Translations under genes and position numbers: made by a program
Shown here: piece by piece, positions 33,421 through 42,805 of the stretch
How the letters are laid out: each line of letters begins with the position of its first letter
Position numbering within the stretch: the first letter of the stretch is position 1
Notes under the pieces: model-generated
The model's database searches: none
Told to the model about the DNA's origin: nothing
Seen by the model: the letters and a program-made list of their open reading frames with translations, nothing else
Assembly (NCBI GenBank): GCA_024529925.1
Contig: JAFEUB010000065.1
Span: 1,736,001-1,800,000 of the forward strand
Length of the DNA stretch: 64,000 bases
Origin: Ophthalmolycus amberensis
Lineage: Eukaryota > Chordata > Actinopteri > Perciformes > Zoarcidae
Direction: 5' to 3'

Positions 33421-33608
33421 GTTTGAAGCTGTAGTGTGTGTGTTTTCGTATTTATTTTATCTATATTTATTTAAGTATACTGTAAACCGTTAACAGTTAA
33501 TATATTGTTCATAGTTTGAAGTTAAAAAGTTTGAAGCTGTAGTTTGAAGCCAAGTGTTTTGTATTATTTATATTTATAGTATACTTTAACAGTTAATATA
33601 TTGTTCAA
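33421..33608. repeat. two-copy direct repeat, about 85-90 bp unit
   Basis: GTTTGAAGCTGTAGT ... GTATAC ... AACAGTTAATATATTGTTCA occurs at 33421-33510 and again, diverged and slightly shorter, at 33531-33608. AT-rich, non-coding, probably internal to a transposon remnant. Confidence 0.75.
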
Positions 33609-33620
33609 TTTGAAGAAAAC

Positions 33621-33682
33621 GGTATCGGTTCAGGCACCGGTATCGTTTTAAAAGCACCGGTATCGGAAAAAACCCAAACGAT
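33621..33682 (+). mobile_element. hAT-like transposon end fragment
   Basis: Contains three CACCGG/GGTATCG motifs (GGTATCGGTTCAGGCACCGG, then TATCGTTTTAAAAGCACCGG, then TATCGGAAAAAACCC), as seen in subterminal repeats of fish hAT-like elements. No transposase sequence is attached. Confidence 0.5.
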
Positions 33683-33791
33683 CTGAGAAACATTTCTGAC
33701 ATCAGGTGTTCATTTTATTGTCCTTGCCCCGGATTTTTATCATTAAAATCTTACTGGAAAAATGTATTGTACCACTTTGATTGTCTCACAG

Positions 33792-33945
33792 ATGTCGTCA
33801 GCACAGTCCTTAATATCTATTGTGGCTTCTTCTGGGGATCCACCAAAGAGCACATGCAGGATAGCTGGGCTGAGTCCTCCAAGGCATGGAGGAATGAATG
33901 ACCAATCATTCGGCCAGCAACAACAAAGAAGTCACTCTCCAAGAG
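33792..33945 (+). CDS. isolated exon-like segment, unknown
   Basis: Bounded by a good acceptor (TTGTCTCACAG) and donor (CCAAGAG|GTAATG). It opens with an ATG immediately after the acceptor and encodes 51 residues beginning MSSAQSLISIVASSGD, ending in a Gln- and Ser-rich stretch (FGQQQQRSHSPRG). No partner exon was identified. It lies tail to tail with the minus-strand four-exon gene. It could be a real small exon or chance. Confidence 0.25.
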
Positions 33946-34078
33946 GTAATGCCAAGTGGAGGGAGTCAGATGATCTTGTTCCCCCTCAAAAAGAAGAGTT
34001 CCTCCTGGTACTTCAATTCAACATGCTTTACATCTTTTGGCAGACTCCAGAGCCTAATGCTTAATGTCTGATGCACGA

Positions 34079-36488
34079 CTACTTGAGTGCTTGACAAATG
34101 TGACGTTTTAGTTCTGTAGAGCAATACCTCACGCACTCATCACTGAGAGCCTTGGTTCTTGAAAAAGGGAACTCCTCTCCACACGTCACACATTTCTGAG
34201 GTGGTCCAACTCGCTCATTACTGCATTCTGGTTGACGTGCCTGTAAACAAGATCATTTTAAAATGTAACACGCTATACTTGTGTAAATGTTCATACTCTT
34301 GCCATTTTCATATGGGAACACCAATTTAAAAGTGAGGATCTTACAGGGTTCCAGATTCAGGTTTCTTTGGAGTGGTCGGATGAAAATTGTAGCATGACCA
34401 ATCTGTGTTTGTGGATCTTTCAAATGACTCACATGGTAACCCTCATTGGGACATGGTATGATGATCAGTTGGCGACCGTGTTGTTCCAGAGATTTTGAGC
34501 AACTCAAATCCTCCCCCTTGTCTGAGTTTTTGATGTGACTCTAAAATAAATTCTCTAATTCTAAAATCTCTAATTAACCAGTTCAGCTTTAAAGCCAAAC
34601 ATGACACTGACTTGTGTATGTATGCCTTAAAGGAAATTGTAAACAAATAGGTCAAAACTCAGTTTTTATGTGTTTTATTGATGCCTCCAAAGCTTTTGAT
34701 CGTGTTAATCACAGTAAATTATTTTTTAAACTGAGCCAAAGAGGTGTCCCCACATACATTGTGAGAATTCTGGCTTACTGGTATGCGCACCAGAGTATGC
34801 AAGTAAAATGGGGTAAAAGTGTGTCAGCCCCATTTGGGGTTAGCAATGTTGTCCGACAAGGGGGAATTTTGTCCCCAATTCTGTTTAATCTGTATATTGA
34901 TGATCTGTCCAAGCAACTGAAAAGCCTGTACTACTGGGTGCATGATTGGAAATACTCTGGTTAATCACATCATGTATGCAGATGATCTGGTGATCTTTAG
35001 TCCTTCTAGCACTAGGTCTTCAGCAGCTCCTCACTATATGTACTGTGTATGGTGTGGAACATGACATCAAATACAACGCCAGTAAGAGTGCTATCCTGAT
35101 CTGTCAAACTAAAGAGGACAAATGTCTAAACTTCCCTGACTTCAAATTGTCTGACAATAATCTTGGTGTCTGTAGTGAAGTAAAATATCTTGGTCATTTT
35201 TTAACAGAACACATGACCTGATGATAACGACATTTCCAGGCAATGTCGTATGATGTATGCACAAGCAGACAGTCTCTCACGCAAGTTTGGTCTGTGTACA
35301 GATGGAGTGAAGAGGTCTCTGTTCAGAGCATATTGTACTCCTACTCTACACTGCACACTTGTGGTCAAACTACAAAAAAAAGAGTTTACAGAGACTTCCA
35401 GTAGCGTACAATGACGCCATGAGAATACTTTTAATAGAGACCGAGATGGAGTAGTGCTAGTGAAATGTTTGTGGCTGCACGAGTCAACACTTTCCAAACT
35501 GTTTTAAGAAATCTCATGTACAAATTCATCTGTAGACTGAATGACTCTGTAAATGGGATCATACTTGTTTTAACCAACATAAGGTTTAGCACCACACGCT
35601 ACCAGTCCCAGCTGTGGCGACATTGGTACAGCTGTCTCTTTGTAAGGCATTGCTAGGCCTATGTACTTTTATTGTTTGTGTCTGTCTTTTTATGTATCTG
35701 TCTGTATGGACCCCGAGTCTGAAATAAAGTCTATCTATCTATCTAAAGTCATCTGGATCTGTATGACTACCTGAAAATAGAAGATAATAATCCAAACAAC
35801 TGATCTAACTTGACATATAATAACGTTTAATGCTTTTGAAAGGTAACTTGATTCAAGAAAAATACGTCTGTCAATCATGATGCCTGACTTACCTTGGAAT
35901 GTAAGACGTTTTCCCCCTAGTCCTGCAGCAGCAAGACTATCTCTGGCATATCGGTTTGTCCTCAATACAACAGAAAGAGTGAGTGTACGAATGAAGCTGT
36001 GCAGGCGCAGCAACAGTTCGCCTCCTTGTCGTCCTCTCCCTCCAATGTATGGACCAAACGGTCTTGAAACCTCGGCTAGAATCAAGTGAAGAGGATAAGC
36101 TATAATCAGTACAAGCGAATAAGGACGTTGCAGAAGAAACATGTTGGCTAACGATATCATCGCACACTTTACAGGAATGCGATCTGACACAGAGAATGAA
36201 TAAATAAATCACTCATCACCGGCGATAGTAATTTAGTCTACACAAGGGATTTAGCCATGGAAAAGTGTTCCCTGCAGAAACCTAGCGTCCACGTTATGCG
36301 GCACAAAAAATAACAAAGCAGTGAACTGCCGCATGGCTGCCTAGTTCAGTTTGATAGAGTATATTGGCACTTTGACCAACAGTATTTAGTTAAACAACTG
36401 CTGTTGTTATGCTGCTTATACGTTTAAACAGAAGAAACTCACAGTTCTCACGCTGGTTCAGCCACATCCCGCAGCAGGTCGAAGCCAT
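34079..36488 (-). CDS. unrecognised four-exon gene, 200 residues, Cys-rich C-terminus
   Basis: Exons in transcript order: 36443-36488 (MASTCCGMWLNQREN), 35893-36075, 34297-34521, 34079-34227. All ends are GT-AG, including strong AAG|GTAAGT and CT|GTGAGT donors, and phases join without a stop (603 nt). Exon 2 encodes a Gly/Arg- and Leu-rich stretch (FGPYIGGRGRQGGELLLRLH). Exon 3 encodes IIIPCPNEGYHVSHLKDP then IGHATIFIRPLQRNLNLEP. Exon 4 has KCVTCGEEFPFSRTKAL then ECVRYC and KRHIC, a possible metal-binding module. The exon 4 acceptor was chosen to keep frame (ACCAG|AATGC); the stronger TTTACAG 14 nt upstream leads to an early stop. A LINE sits in intron 2. I do not recognise the family; the IRPLQ-type block loosely recalls N-terminal parts of fish HECT/G2E3-like proteins, a weak guess. 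Confidence 0.5.
34575..35747 (+). mobile_element. non-LTR retrotransposon (LINE) reverse-transcriptase fragment with (ATCT)n tail
   Basis: RT motifs in order: FSFKAKHDTDLCMYALKEIV, CFIDASKAFDRVNHSK, FGVSN then RQGGILSPILFNLYIDDL, and IMYADDLVIFS (the YADD catalytic box near 34974). Several frameshifts and stops break the frame. The 3' end is TGAAATAAAG followed by TCTATCTATCTATCTA. It is 5'-truncated and dead, inserted between exons 2 and 3 of the minus-strand four-exon gene, antisense to it. Confidence 0.9.
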
Positions 36489-36626
36489 GCGTGCTGCTAG
36501 ATAGTTTTTTGACGTCGTCCACAGGGATGATCTGCTAGGAATCGGTTGCTTCTGTCTTGCTCCCCTACTCGACCAATCCTGCTTAAGAATGAGGTTCGGA
36601 CCGCCTACCTCACTAACATACGGACA

Positions 36627-37083
36627 CAGAAATACAGAAATAAATAAATGAAGGAATACATTTCAGCATTTAATTAGTTCTGTATTTATTTCATCATGTA
36701 GTGACCGTTGCTTCCCAATAAACAAGTCACTATGGTTGCTGTAATGCTTGTTCTGACGCGTGCCATAAATAACAGTCCAGTTTCGAATATAGGTATTTTA
36801 TTCCTCACATAATCAGAGTTCACCACTTTCTCTTCCAGTTATGCATTTCTCCATTAAACCAATAAATCATAACACTTGCCTTTGTTACATCTGCACGCTC
36901 AAAAACTGTTTGCTTCCACCTATGAGCAACACCTGTGTCCAATGACCCCACTGATTATATTACCTGTGGCCTGACTCACAGCGTTACTACGGCCCCATGT
37001 GGTGGGAGGTTGTACATAAACAAAAACAACAAAATGGCTCTTACAATGTATTTATTCTTTTATTTATTCATTTCTGTATTTAT
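36627..37083. repeat. AT-rich inverted-repeat pair, MITE candidate
   Basis: ACAGAAATACAGAAATAAAT at the left end is the approximate reverse complement of ATTTATTCATTTCTGTATTT at the right end, about 450 bp apart. It lies between the promoters of two divergent unrecognised genes. Target-site duplications were not established. Confidence 0.4.
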
Positions 37084-37174
37084 ACATTGGAAGGAGTCTT
37101 CTAAATGGGACAGCCTCGTCGCAGCCGCGGTGACGCATTCGGTCTCCAAACGGCCACAGTTGGCGCGCACAGAA

Positions 37175-37391
37175 TGACGTCACACATGATTCTCAAGATC
37201 GAATGCATAGCGTCACAAATGACGTCAGTTCACAAACAGACTATAGAACGAGATTACGTCACGAAGAGACTATAGAACGGGATGACGTCACTAAGAGACG
37301 AGATCAAAGGCAAAGGAACTCTATATGTACCCCACACTTTACTTCTCCAAACAGTTGTTGAGTACTTTCAAGACACACCAGCACAGTGGAA
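37175..37391 (+). promoter_or_regulatory. CRE-cluster promoter and first exon of the repeat-protein gene
   Basis: Three perfect CRE palindromes TGACGTCA (37175-37182, 37220-37227, 37283-37290) and one near-perfect TTACGTCA (37254-37261) lie within 116 bp. The last two sit in a 29-bp tandem unit containing ACTATAGAACG. A weak TATA-like CTCTATATG follows near 37320. A non-coding exon of roughly 45 bp ends at donor GGAA|GTAAGA (37391). The 106-bp AT-rich intron ends TTTCAG at 37497, six bases before the ATG. The set suggests cAMP/CREB-ATF-type control. Confidence 0.7.
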
Positions 37392-37503
37392 GTAAGAGAG
37401 ATAAATATATACTCATTTAGTTATATCGAGATACATATATATACAATATTTACAATATATACATATATATATTTATATAGAGATACATATATTTCAGGCA
37501 ACA

Positions 37504-39567
37504 ATGAAACTTTGGAAGCGCCTAACAAGGTTTAGGCATCGCAATGATGTCAAGACTGTACGTAATGACCCTGAACAGCAGCTAACGGTGGAAGAGCATG
37601 AAAATGATGTCGAGTCGACCCAAAATAATGACATTGAACTGCAGCCAAAGGTGGAAGAGCATGAAAATGATGTTGAGTCGACCCAAAATGACATTGAACT
37701 GCAGCCAAAGGTGGAAGAGCATGCAAATGATGGCGAGTCGACCCAAAATAATGACATTGAACTGCAGCCAAAGGTGGAAGAGCATGAAAATGATGTCGAG
37801 TCGACCCAAAATAATGACATTGAACTGCAGCCAAAGGTGGAAGAGCATGAAAATGATGTCGAGTCGACCCAAAATAATGACATTGAACTGCAGCCAAAAG
37901 TGGAAGAGCATGAAAATGATGTCGAGTCGACCCAAAATATTGACATTGAACTGCAGCCAAAGGTGGATGAGCATGAAAATGATGTCGAGTCGACCCAAAA
38001 TAATGACATTGAACTGCAGCCAAAGGTGGACGAGCATGAAAATGATGTCGAGTCGACCCAAAATAATGACATTGAACTGCAGCCAAAGGTGGAAGAGCAT
38101 GAAAATGATGTAGAGTCGACCCAAAATAATGACATTGAACTGCAGCCAAAGGTGGAAGAGCATGAAAATGATGTAGAGTCGACCCAAAATAATGACATTG
38201 AACTGCAGCCAAAGGTGGAAGAGCATGAAAATGATGTAGAGTCGACCCAAAATAATGACATTGAACTGCAGCCAAAGGTGGAAGAGCATGAAAATGATGT
38301 AGAGTCGACCCAAAATAATGACATTGAACAGCAGCCAAAGGTGGAAGAGCATGAAAATGATGTCGAGTCGACCCAAAATAATGACATTGAACAGCAGCTA
38401 AAGCTGGCTGAGCATAACGCTTATGTCAGGTTGGCCCATCTGAATTACTTTAAGCAGGAGCTAAAAGTGAAGGATGTCAAGTTGGCCCAAATGACAGACC
38501 TTCAACAGCAGCTAAAGCTGGCTGAGCATAACGCTTATGTCAGGTTGGCCCATCTGAATTACTTTAAGCAGGAGCTAAAAGTGAAGGATGTCAAGTTGGC
38601 CCAAATGACAGACCTTCAACAGCGGCTAAAGGTAGCAGAGCATGAAAATGATGTCGAGTCGACCCAAATGAAAGACCTTCAACAGCAGCTAATGGTGGCT
38701 GAGCATGACTATGATGTCATGTTGGCCCAAATGAATGACCTTCAACAGCAGCTAATGGTGGCTGAGTATGACTATGATGTCATGTTGGCCCAAATGAATG
38801 ACCTTCAACACCAGCTAAAGGTAGCAGAGCATGAAAATGATGTAGAGTCGACCCAAATGAAAGACCTTCAACAGCGGCTAATGGTGGCTGAGCATGACTA
38901 TGATGTCATGTTGGCCCAAATTAATGACCTTCAACAGCAGCTAAAGGTAGCAGAGCATGAAAATGATGTAGAGTCGACCCAAATGAAAGACCTTCAACAG
39001 CGGCTAAAGGTAGCAGATAATGAAAATGATGTCGAGTCGACCCAAATGAAAGACCTTCAACAGCAGCTAATGGTGGCTGAGCATGACTATGATGTCATGT
39101 TGGCCAAAATGAATGACCTTGAACAGCAGCCAAAGGTGGGAGAGCATGACAATGATGTAGAGTCGGCCCGAAATAATGACCTTCAACAGCGGCTAAAGCT
39201 GGCTGAGCATAACGCTTATGTCAGGTTGGCCCATCTGAATTACTTTAAGCAGGAGCTAAAGGTGAAGGATGTCAAGTTGGCCCAAATGAAAGACCTTCAA
39301 CAGCGGCTAAAGGTGGCTGAGCGTGACAAGTATGTCATGTTGATCCGAATGAAAGACCTTGAACAGCGGCAGCTAAAGGTGAATGATGTCGAGCACCCCT
39401 TGCCGGCTCCAGCTGCTGAGACGCAGACCAGAAGTTGGTGGTTTCACTGTGCCAAAGGTCTACTGACAGCAGGAGTGTTTGTTGGCACCGTTGTCGTTGG
39501 ACTGGGTATAGCAGTGTCAATTGTATGCTCTGGGCTTGAATACCACGGGCGGAGCGGTGTATGGTGA
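37504..39567 (+). CDS. unrecognised 687-residue tandem-repeat coiled-coil protein with C-terminal membrane anchor
   Basis: Uninterrupted frame of 2064 bp behind a spliced 5'UTR. Residues 1-28 are a basic leader (MKLWKRLTRFRHRNDVK). Residues 29-300 are 13 tandem 21-residue units starting VEEHENDVESTQ and ending QPK, nearly identical. Residues 301 to about 620 are related 21-residue units (VAEHDYDVMLAQMNDLQQQL type) and three 38-residue units (LAEHNAYVRLAHLNYFKQEL type). Twenty-one residues is three heptads, and the second region places Leu/Met/Val at heptad positions, so a long coiled coil is expected. Residues about 652-674 (GLLTAGVFVGTVVVGLGIAV) form one hydrophobic segment with a 13-residue tail, as in a tail-anchored protein. 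No enzymatic motif is seen. I do not recognise it. Its promoter, intron and intact frame argue for a real gene; the highly repeated DNA means copy number may vary between individuals. Confidence 0.75.
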   Translation: MKLWKRLTRFRHRNDVKTVRNDPEQQLTVEEHENDVESTQNNDIELQPKVEEHENDVESTQNDIELQPKVEEHANDGESTQNNDIELQPKVEEHENDVESTQNNDIELQPKVEEHENDVESTQNNDIELQPKVEEHENDVESTQNIDIELQPKVDEHENDVESTQNNDIELQPKVDEHENDVESTQNNDIELQPKVEEHENDVESTQNNDIELQPKVEEHENDVESTQNNDIELQPKVEEHENDVESTQNNDIELQPKVEEHENDVESTQNNDIEQQPKVEEHENDVESTQNNDIEQQLKLAEHNAYVRLAHLNYFKQELKVKDVKLAQMTDLQQQLKLAEHNAYVRLAHLNYFKQELKVKDVKLAQMTDLQQRLKVAEHENDVESTQMKDLQQQLMVAEHDYDVMLAQMNDLQQQLMVAEYDYDVMLAQMNDLQHQLKVAEHENDVESTQMKDLQQRLMVAEHDYDVMLAQINDLQQQLKVAEHENDVESTQMKDLQQRLKVADNENDVESTQMKDLQQQLMVAEHDYDVMLAKMNDLEQQPKVGEHDNDVESARNNDLQQRLKLAEHNAYVRLAHLNYFKQELKVKDVKLAQMKDLQQRLKVAERDKYVMLIRMKDLEQRQLKVNDVEHPLPAPAAETQTRSWWFHCAKGLLTAGVFVGTVVVGLGIAVSIVCSGLEYHGRSGVW
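37588..38403 (+). repeat. coding minisatellite, 13 units of 63 bp (one of 60)
   Basis: Units begin GTGGAAGAGCATGAAAATGA. Unit 2 has lost one codon. Units 9-12 share the codon GTA at residue 8 where units 1 and 4-8 have GTC, showing block duplication or gene conversion. Units 7 and 8 share GAT or GAC for GAA at residue 2. Length is a multiple of three throughout, so selection keeps the frame. Confidence 0.97.
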
Positions 39568-39570
39568 TTA

Positions 39571-40190
39571 GCACAAAGATAACATGTTGTGAGTGTGATG
39601 CCCACCAATGTGTTAGCGGGACGTGAAGAGCGAAGCAGGATGTGAAATCCTTCTTTTCGAGTGACTAAGCGTTCAGGAGAGAACTGCAAGGCTGATAATG
39701 TTTAGCATTTTAAGACAATCCTACAGTTATAGATTCTGTTATCCTTCATGTTCGAGAACATTTAATGTGTGTGTACTGTACCGAAAATAATGTTTATTTT
39801 CGTTGTTTAGTGCTGTATGGAATTGGTGTCCGTCTGCGCTACATGTGCATTTGAGCAAGCACAAAGATAACATGTTGTGAGTGTGATGCCCACCAATGTG
39901 TTAGCGGGACGTGAAGAGCGAAGCAGGATGTGAAATCCTTCTTTTCGAGTGACTAAGCGTTCAGGAGAGAACTTCAAGGCTAATAATGTTTAGCATTTTA
40001 AGACAATCCTACAGTTATAGATTCTGTTATCCTTCATGTTCGAGAACATTTAATGTGTGTGTACTGTACCGAAAATAATGTTTATTTTCGTTGTTTAGTG
40101 CTGTATGGAATTGGTGTCCGTCTGCGCTACATGTGCATTTGAGCAAGCACAAAGATAACATGTTGTGAGTGTGATGCCCACCAATGTGTT
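39571..40190 (+). repeat. 288-bp tandem duplication, 2.15 copies, in the 3' region of the repeat-protein gene
   Basis: GCACAAAGATAACATGTTGT starts at 39571, 39859 and 40147, exactly 288 bp apart. The two full copies are almost identical; the third stops after about 44 bp. Each full copy holds a perfect hairpin (arms CGAAAATAA and TTATTTTCG, 3-nt loop) at 39782-39802 and 40070-40090. The array starts 4 bp after the stop codon, so copy 1 is the proximal 3'UTR. Confidence 0.96.
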
Positions 40191-40310
40191 GTCACATGTG
40201 TGTGTCCCAAAGGAAGACAGAGATCAATACATGGTAACGTGGTTTGTGTCCCGTCTGAGGTTGAACAGTTGAAGCGTTACCCAGACTGAGAAGTGAGTCC
40301 CAGGTCATGA

Positions 40311-40640
40311 GTGAAACTGAAGAGACAATTGTTTTACAGAGGTCATCAGCTGTTCCAGACTGTCACCTGGTCTAAACTAGTGCAGGCGCTGCATAAACTC
40401 AAACACATTCATCCACAATACCGTGACATAACTATCAGAGACGAGGCTGAGCTATGTGACCCAACACTTCCTGATGATGATGATGAGGATGTAACAATGG
40501 ATGAGAATGATTATGATGAAGCTGATTTAATGGCCATTGACATGTGTGAGAAAAGTGCACTGTGTGAGGCAGAAACTGAGGCTGAAGGTGAACAGGATAT
40601 TGACATGTTGTCATGTGATGGTGAACAACCAGATGAGCAG
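40311..40640 (+). mobile_element. fragment of a transposon protein, possibly Helitron-like
   Basis: Reads VTWSKLVQALHKLKHIHPQY, RDITIRDEAELCDPTLPDD, an acidic run and ENDYDEADLMAIDMCEK, then ends in unrelated repeat sequence. I recall such ALHKLKHIHP / RDEAELCDP segments from fish Helitron replicase-helicase proteins, but this is from memory. No other Helitron domain is nearby. Confidence 0.45.
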
Positions 40641-40755
40641 AGAGATCAGAATCAGAATCAGCTTTATTGGCCATGTATGCATGCGCATACATGGAATTTG
40701 ACTCCGGTTACACATTACTCTCACCGTACATACACACATATGAAATATAGACAAT
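40641..40755 (+). repeat. common teleost dispersed repeat
   Basis: AGAATCAGAATCAGCTTTAT then TGGCCATGTATG and GGAATTTGACTCCGGTTACA is a phrase met very often in teleost intergenic DNA. It truncates the preceding transposon frame. The family name is not known to me. Confidence 0.65.
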
Positions 40756-40798
40756 AAACAAGAGCCATATAAGAAAAACAAGGACATTTAACATGGAA

Positions 40799-40813
40799 GG
40801 GGGGGGGGGGGGG
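40799..40813. repeat. poly-G run (15 nt)
   Basis: Homopolymer of 15 G; similar G or C runs lie at 13033-13053, 47056-47071, 53339-53354 and 62181-62198. Confidence 0.95.
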
Positions 40814-41989
40814 TCATTTTGGGGCTTTCTTGATGAGTTAAAGAAGGTTGATGTCCACACACTACATCCGTCAGAATGCACTTGTGCTTCGAGTCTGTAA
40901 GTCATACAGCCGGAAAGTCATTTATTTTTTGAGATCAAACATTTTCAATACACCCATGTTCATGTCTTAAACTCGTTATCCCTCAGTAAGAAATCTGATT
41001 TAGCGACCTGAATAATTTAAAAACATTTGATATGTGCGGCAGGTTATTTTTAAGTTGATCAACCTTACCTTTGTATATTGACCTGTCCATTGTGGTTTAG
41101 TCTTTGAAGAATAAATTATTTGTGTAACTTCGCTTCCTATTTATGTGTTCATTTTGTGCCTTCATTAGTTACTGAGAAAAGATGAGTTTGTTGAGGCAGC
41201 TGTGAAAGTACAGTGATGCGCACTAGGTAAGTAATGGAACATTTCTAAGAAGCACTGATCCTGTACTGACGTATCTGACGCTCAGCTTTGTGAGAACACT
41301 GTAAACCAATGATAGGACAGCGTTTGATTTTCTTTTGTTTGAATGATATTTTTTGCTCTTATATTAGTCAATGTTTGTTGACAGGTTTTGCTTTCTTTAA
41401 CTTAAAAAAAGAAACCATTCGATCCTACCATGATTCAAATCTTCCCTGTCTGTTGAAATATCCTTTTAACTGGAAATATGTACAATACATTTGCTAGCTT
41501 CTTTAGAATGGAAAAGATGTTTTTTTTCTTTTCCTTGAAGAGGGATGAAACTAGCATGTATATAGAAATTATTACTGTGAATTCAACGCTCCGATGAATT
41601 CTTTCAGTACTGAGATTGCTGTATATTTTATGAGTAATAAAGAAATGAGTTATTTAACTCATAGAGGGAGAGGAGTGTATGTGCGCGTGTGTCTGTGAGT
41701 CTGTGTGTTTATCAACATCACTAATTGGCTCAATCGCGAACACCTGTGTGCCTGAAGCCATTTCATGGAGATAAAACAGGGAAACACCTCTCAAACAAAT
41801 CATCAAAACTCCCATAACCGTACCTCCTATTGCTCCGATATTAATAATTGAGAGGAAGGATGACTTGAGAAACAGATCTTGTAAAAATTGTGTCTGTAGT
41901 GTAAAAAATGTGGCTTAACTGGCGATCTAGAAATGGAGTACCGTGTTCTGTGGAAGATGTTTTTGAAGCAAAATTTAACATTGGTCTCG

Positions 41990-42750
41990 GTGGAGCAGAA
42001 AGTTGGTTTTCCTCTCAATTAACGGCTTCTGTGTCAAATGTGGAAATCTGTGGGATTCCACAGTAATTTTTCTACGACAAGGACAAGATTAGCTACTTCT
42101 ACATCCAGAAATTATGCATGAAGAGTGAAGATTGTGGACACAGTGGCAAAATACAAATGTTTTTTTCACAAGAATCTCAAGCTGCTCTTCACTCTAGCGG
42201 TGACATCACGCACTCTAAGCTGCGCAATACACACCCATTATAAAGTCAGAAAAGGGCTGAAAAATCATAAAAGTTAAATTGCTGCAGTTCAAAAAGTTAA
42301 AAAGATATCAAAAATCTGAATCTGGTGGCAATAGTTAAGGGTTTTCTCAACATTGTAAAGTTGAAATGGTGTCTGTAGCTGAAAGTATGAGGAAGTTGAA
42401 GGATTTGAAAGTTGAAGAAGTTTAAGAGGATTTAAAAATATTCTCCATAGAGATCCCATTGAAAATAAAAAGCTTAATAATTCAAAAAGTTTAAAGGTTA
42501 GAAATATGAAAAGTCATAGCACCCCTCTGGTGAAAGAGCTGAACATTTTAATAGTTGAACGGTTTCTGTAGCTTAAAATATGAAGGAGAAGAAGAGGTGG
42601 GACGGAAGAAATAGAAGTTGAATAAAGATTCGAAGAACAATTGATATGTGCGGCAGTTTGTGCAGCAATTGTTGGAATGCTTAACAGCATTCCAACAATA
42701 AAGATTCGAAGAACAATAGTTGGAATGCTTAACAGCATTCCAACAATTAT
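41990..42750 (+). repeat. MITE-like element, copy 2, ending in hairpins
   Basis: Shares AAAAGCTTAATAATTCAAAA, GTTTAAAG and GAGCTGAACAT blocks with copy 1 at 31.5 kb, in the same orientation, and ends in tandem GTTGGAATGCT palindromes. The left boundary is uncertain. The right end lies about 55 bp beyond the stop codon of the intact hsp30-like gene, on its 3' side, so it inserted into or next to that gene's 3'UTR. Confidence 0.65.
42668..42744. repeat. two tandem perfect palindromes, 48-bp period
   Basis: ATTGTTGGAATGCT and AGCATTCCAACAAT face each other across TAAC at 42668-42699 (14-bp arms, 4-nt loop). The same GTTGGAATGCT hairpin recurs 48 bp on, at 42719-42744. The arm equals the end motif of MITE copy 1, so these look like abutting terminal inverted repeats. 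Confidence 0.92.
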
Positions 42751-42805
42751 CATTCAACGCAGTTCTTATACATTGCTTCAACAGCATGCCGATGAGTCCA
42801 TGTCC

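Noticed and set aside
37494..38387. 297-residue minus-strand frame and two more of about 262 residues, all tandem repeats
   Set aside because: They are the antisense and frame-shifted readings of the 63-bp repeat array; a 63-bp unit keeps any stop-free frame open. Only the plus-strand frame has a promoter, intron and unique ends.
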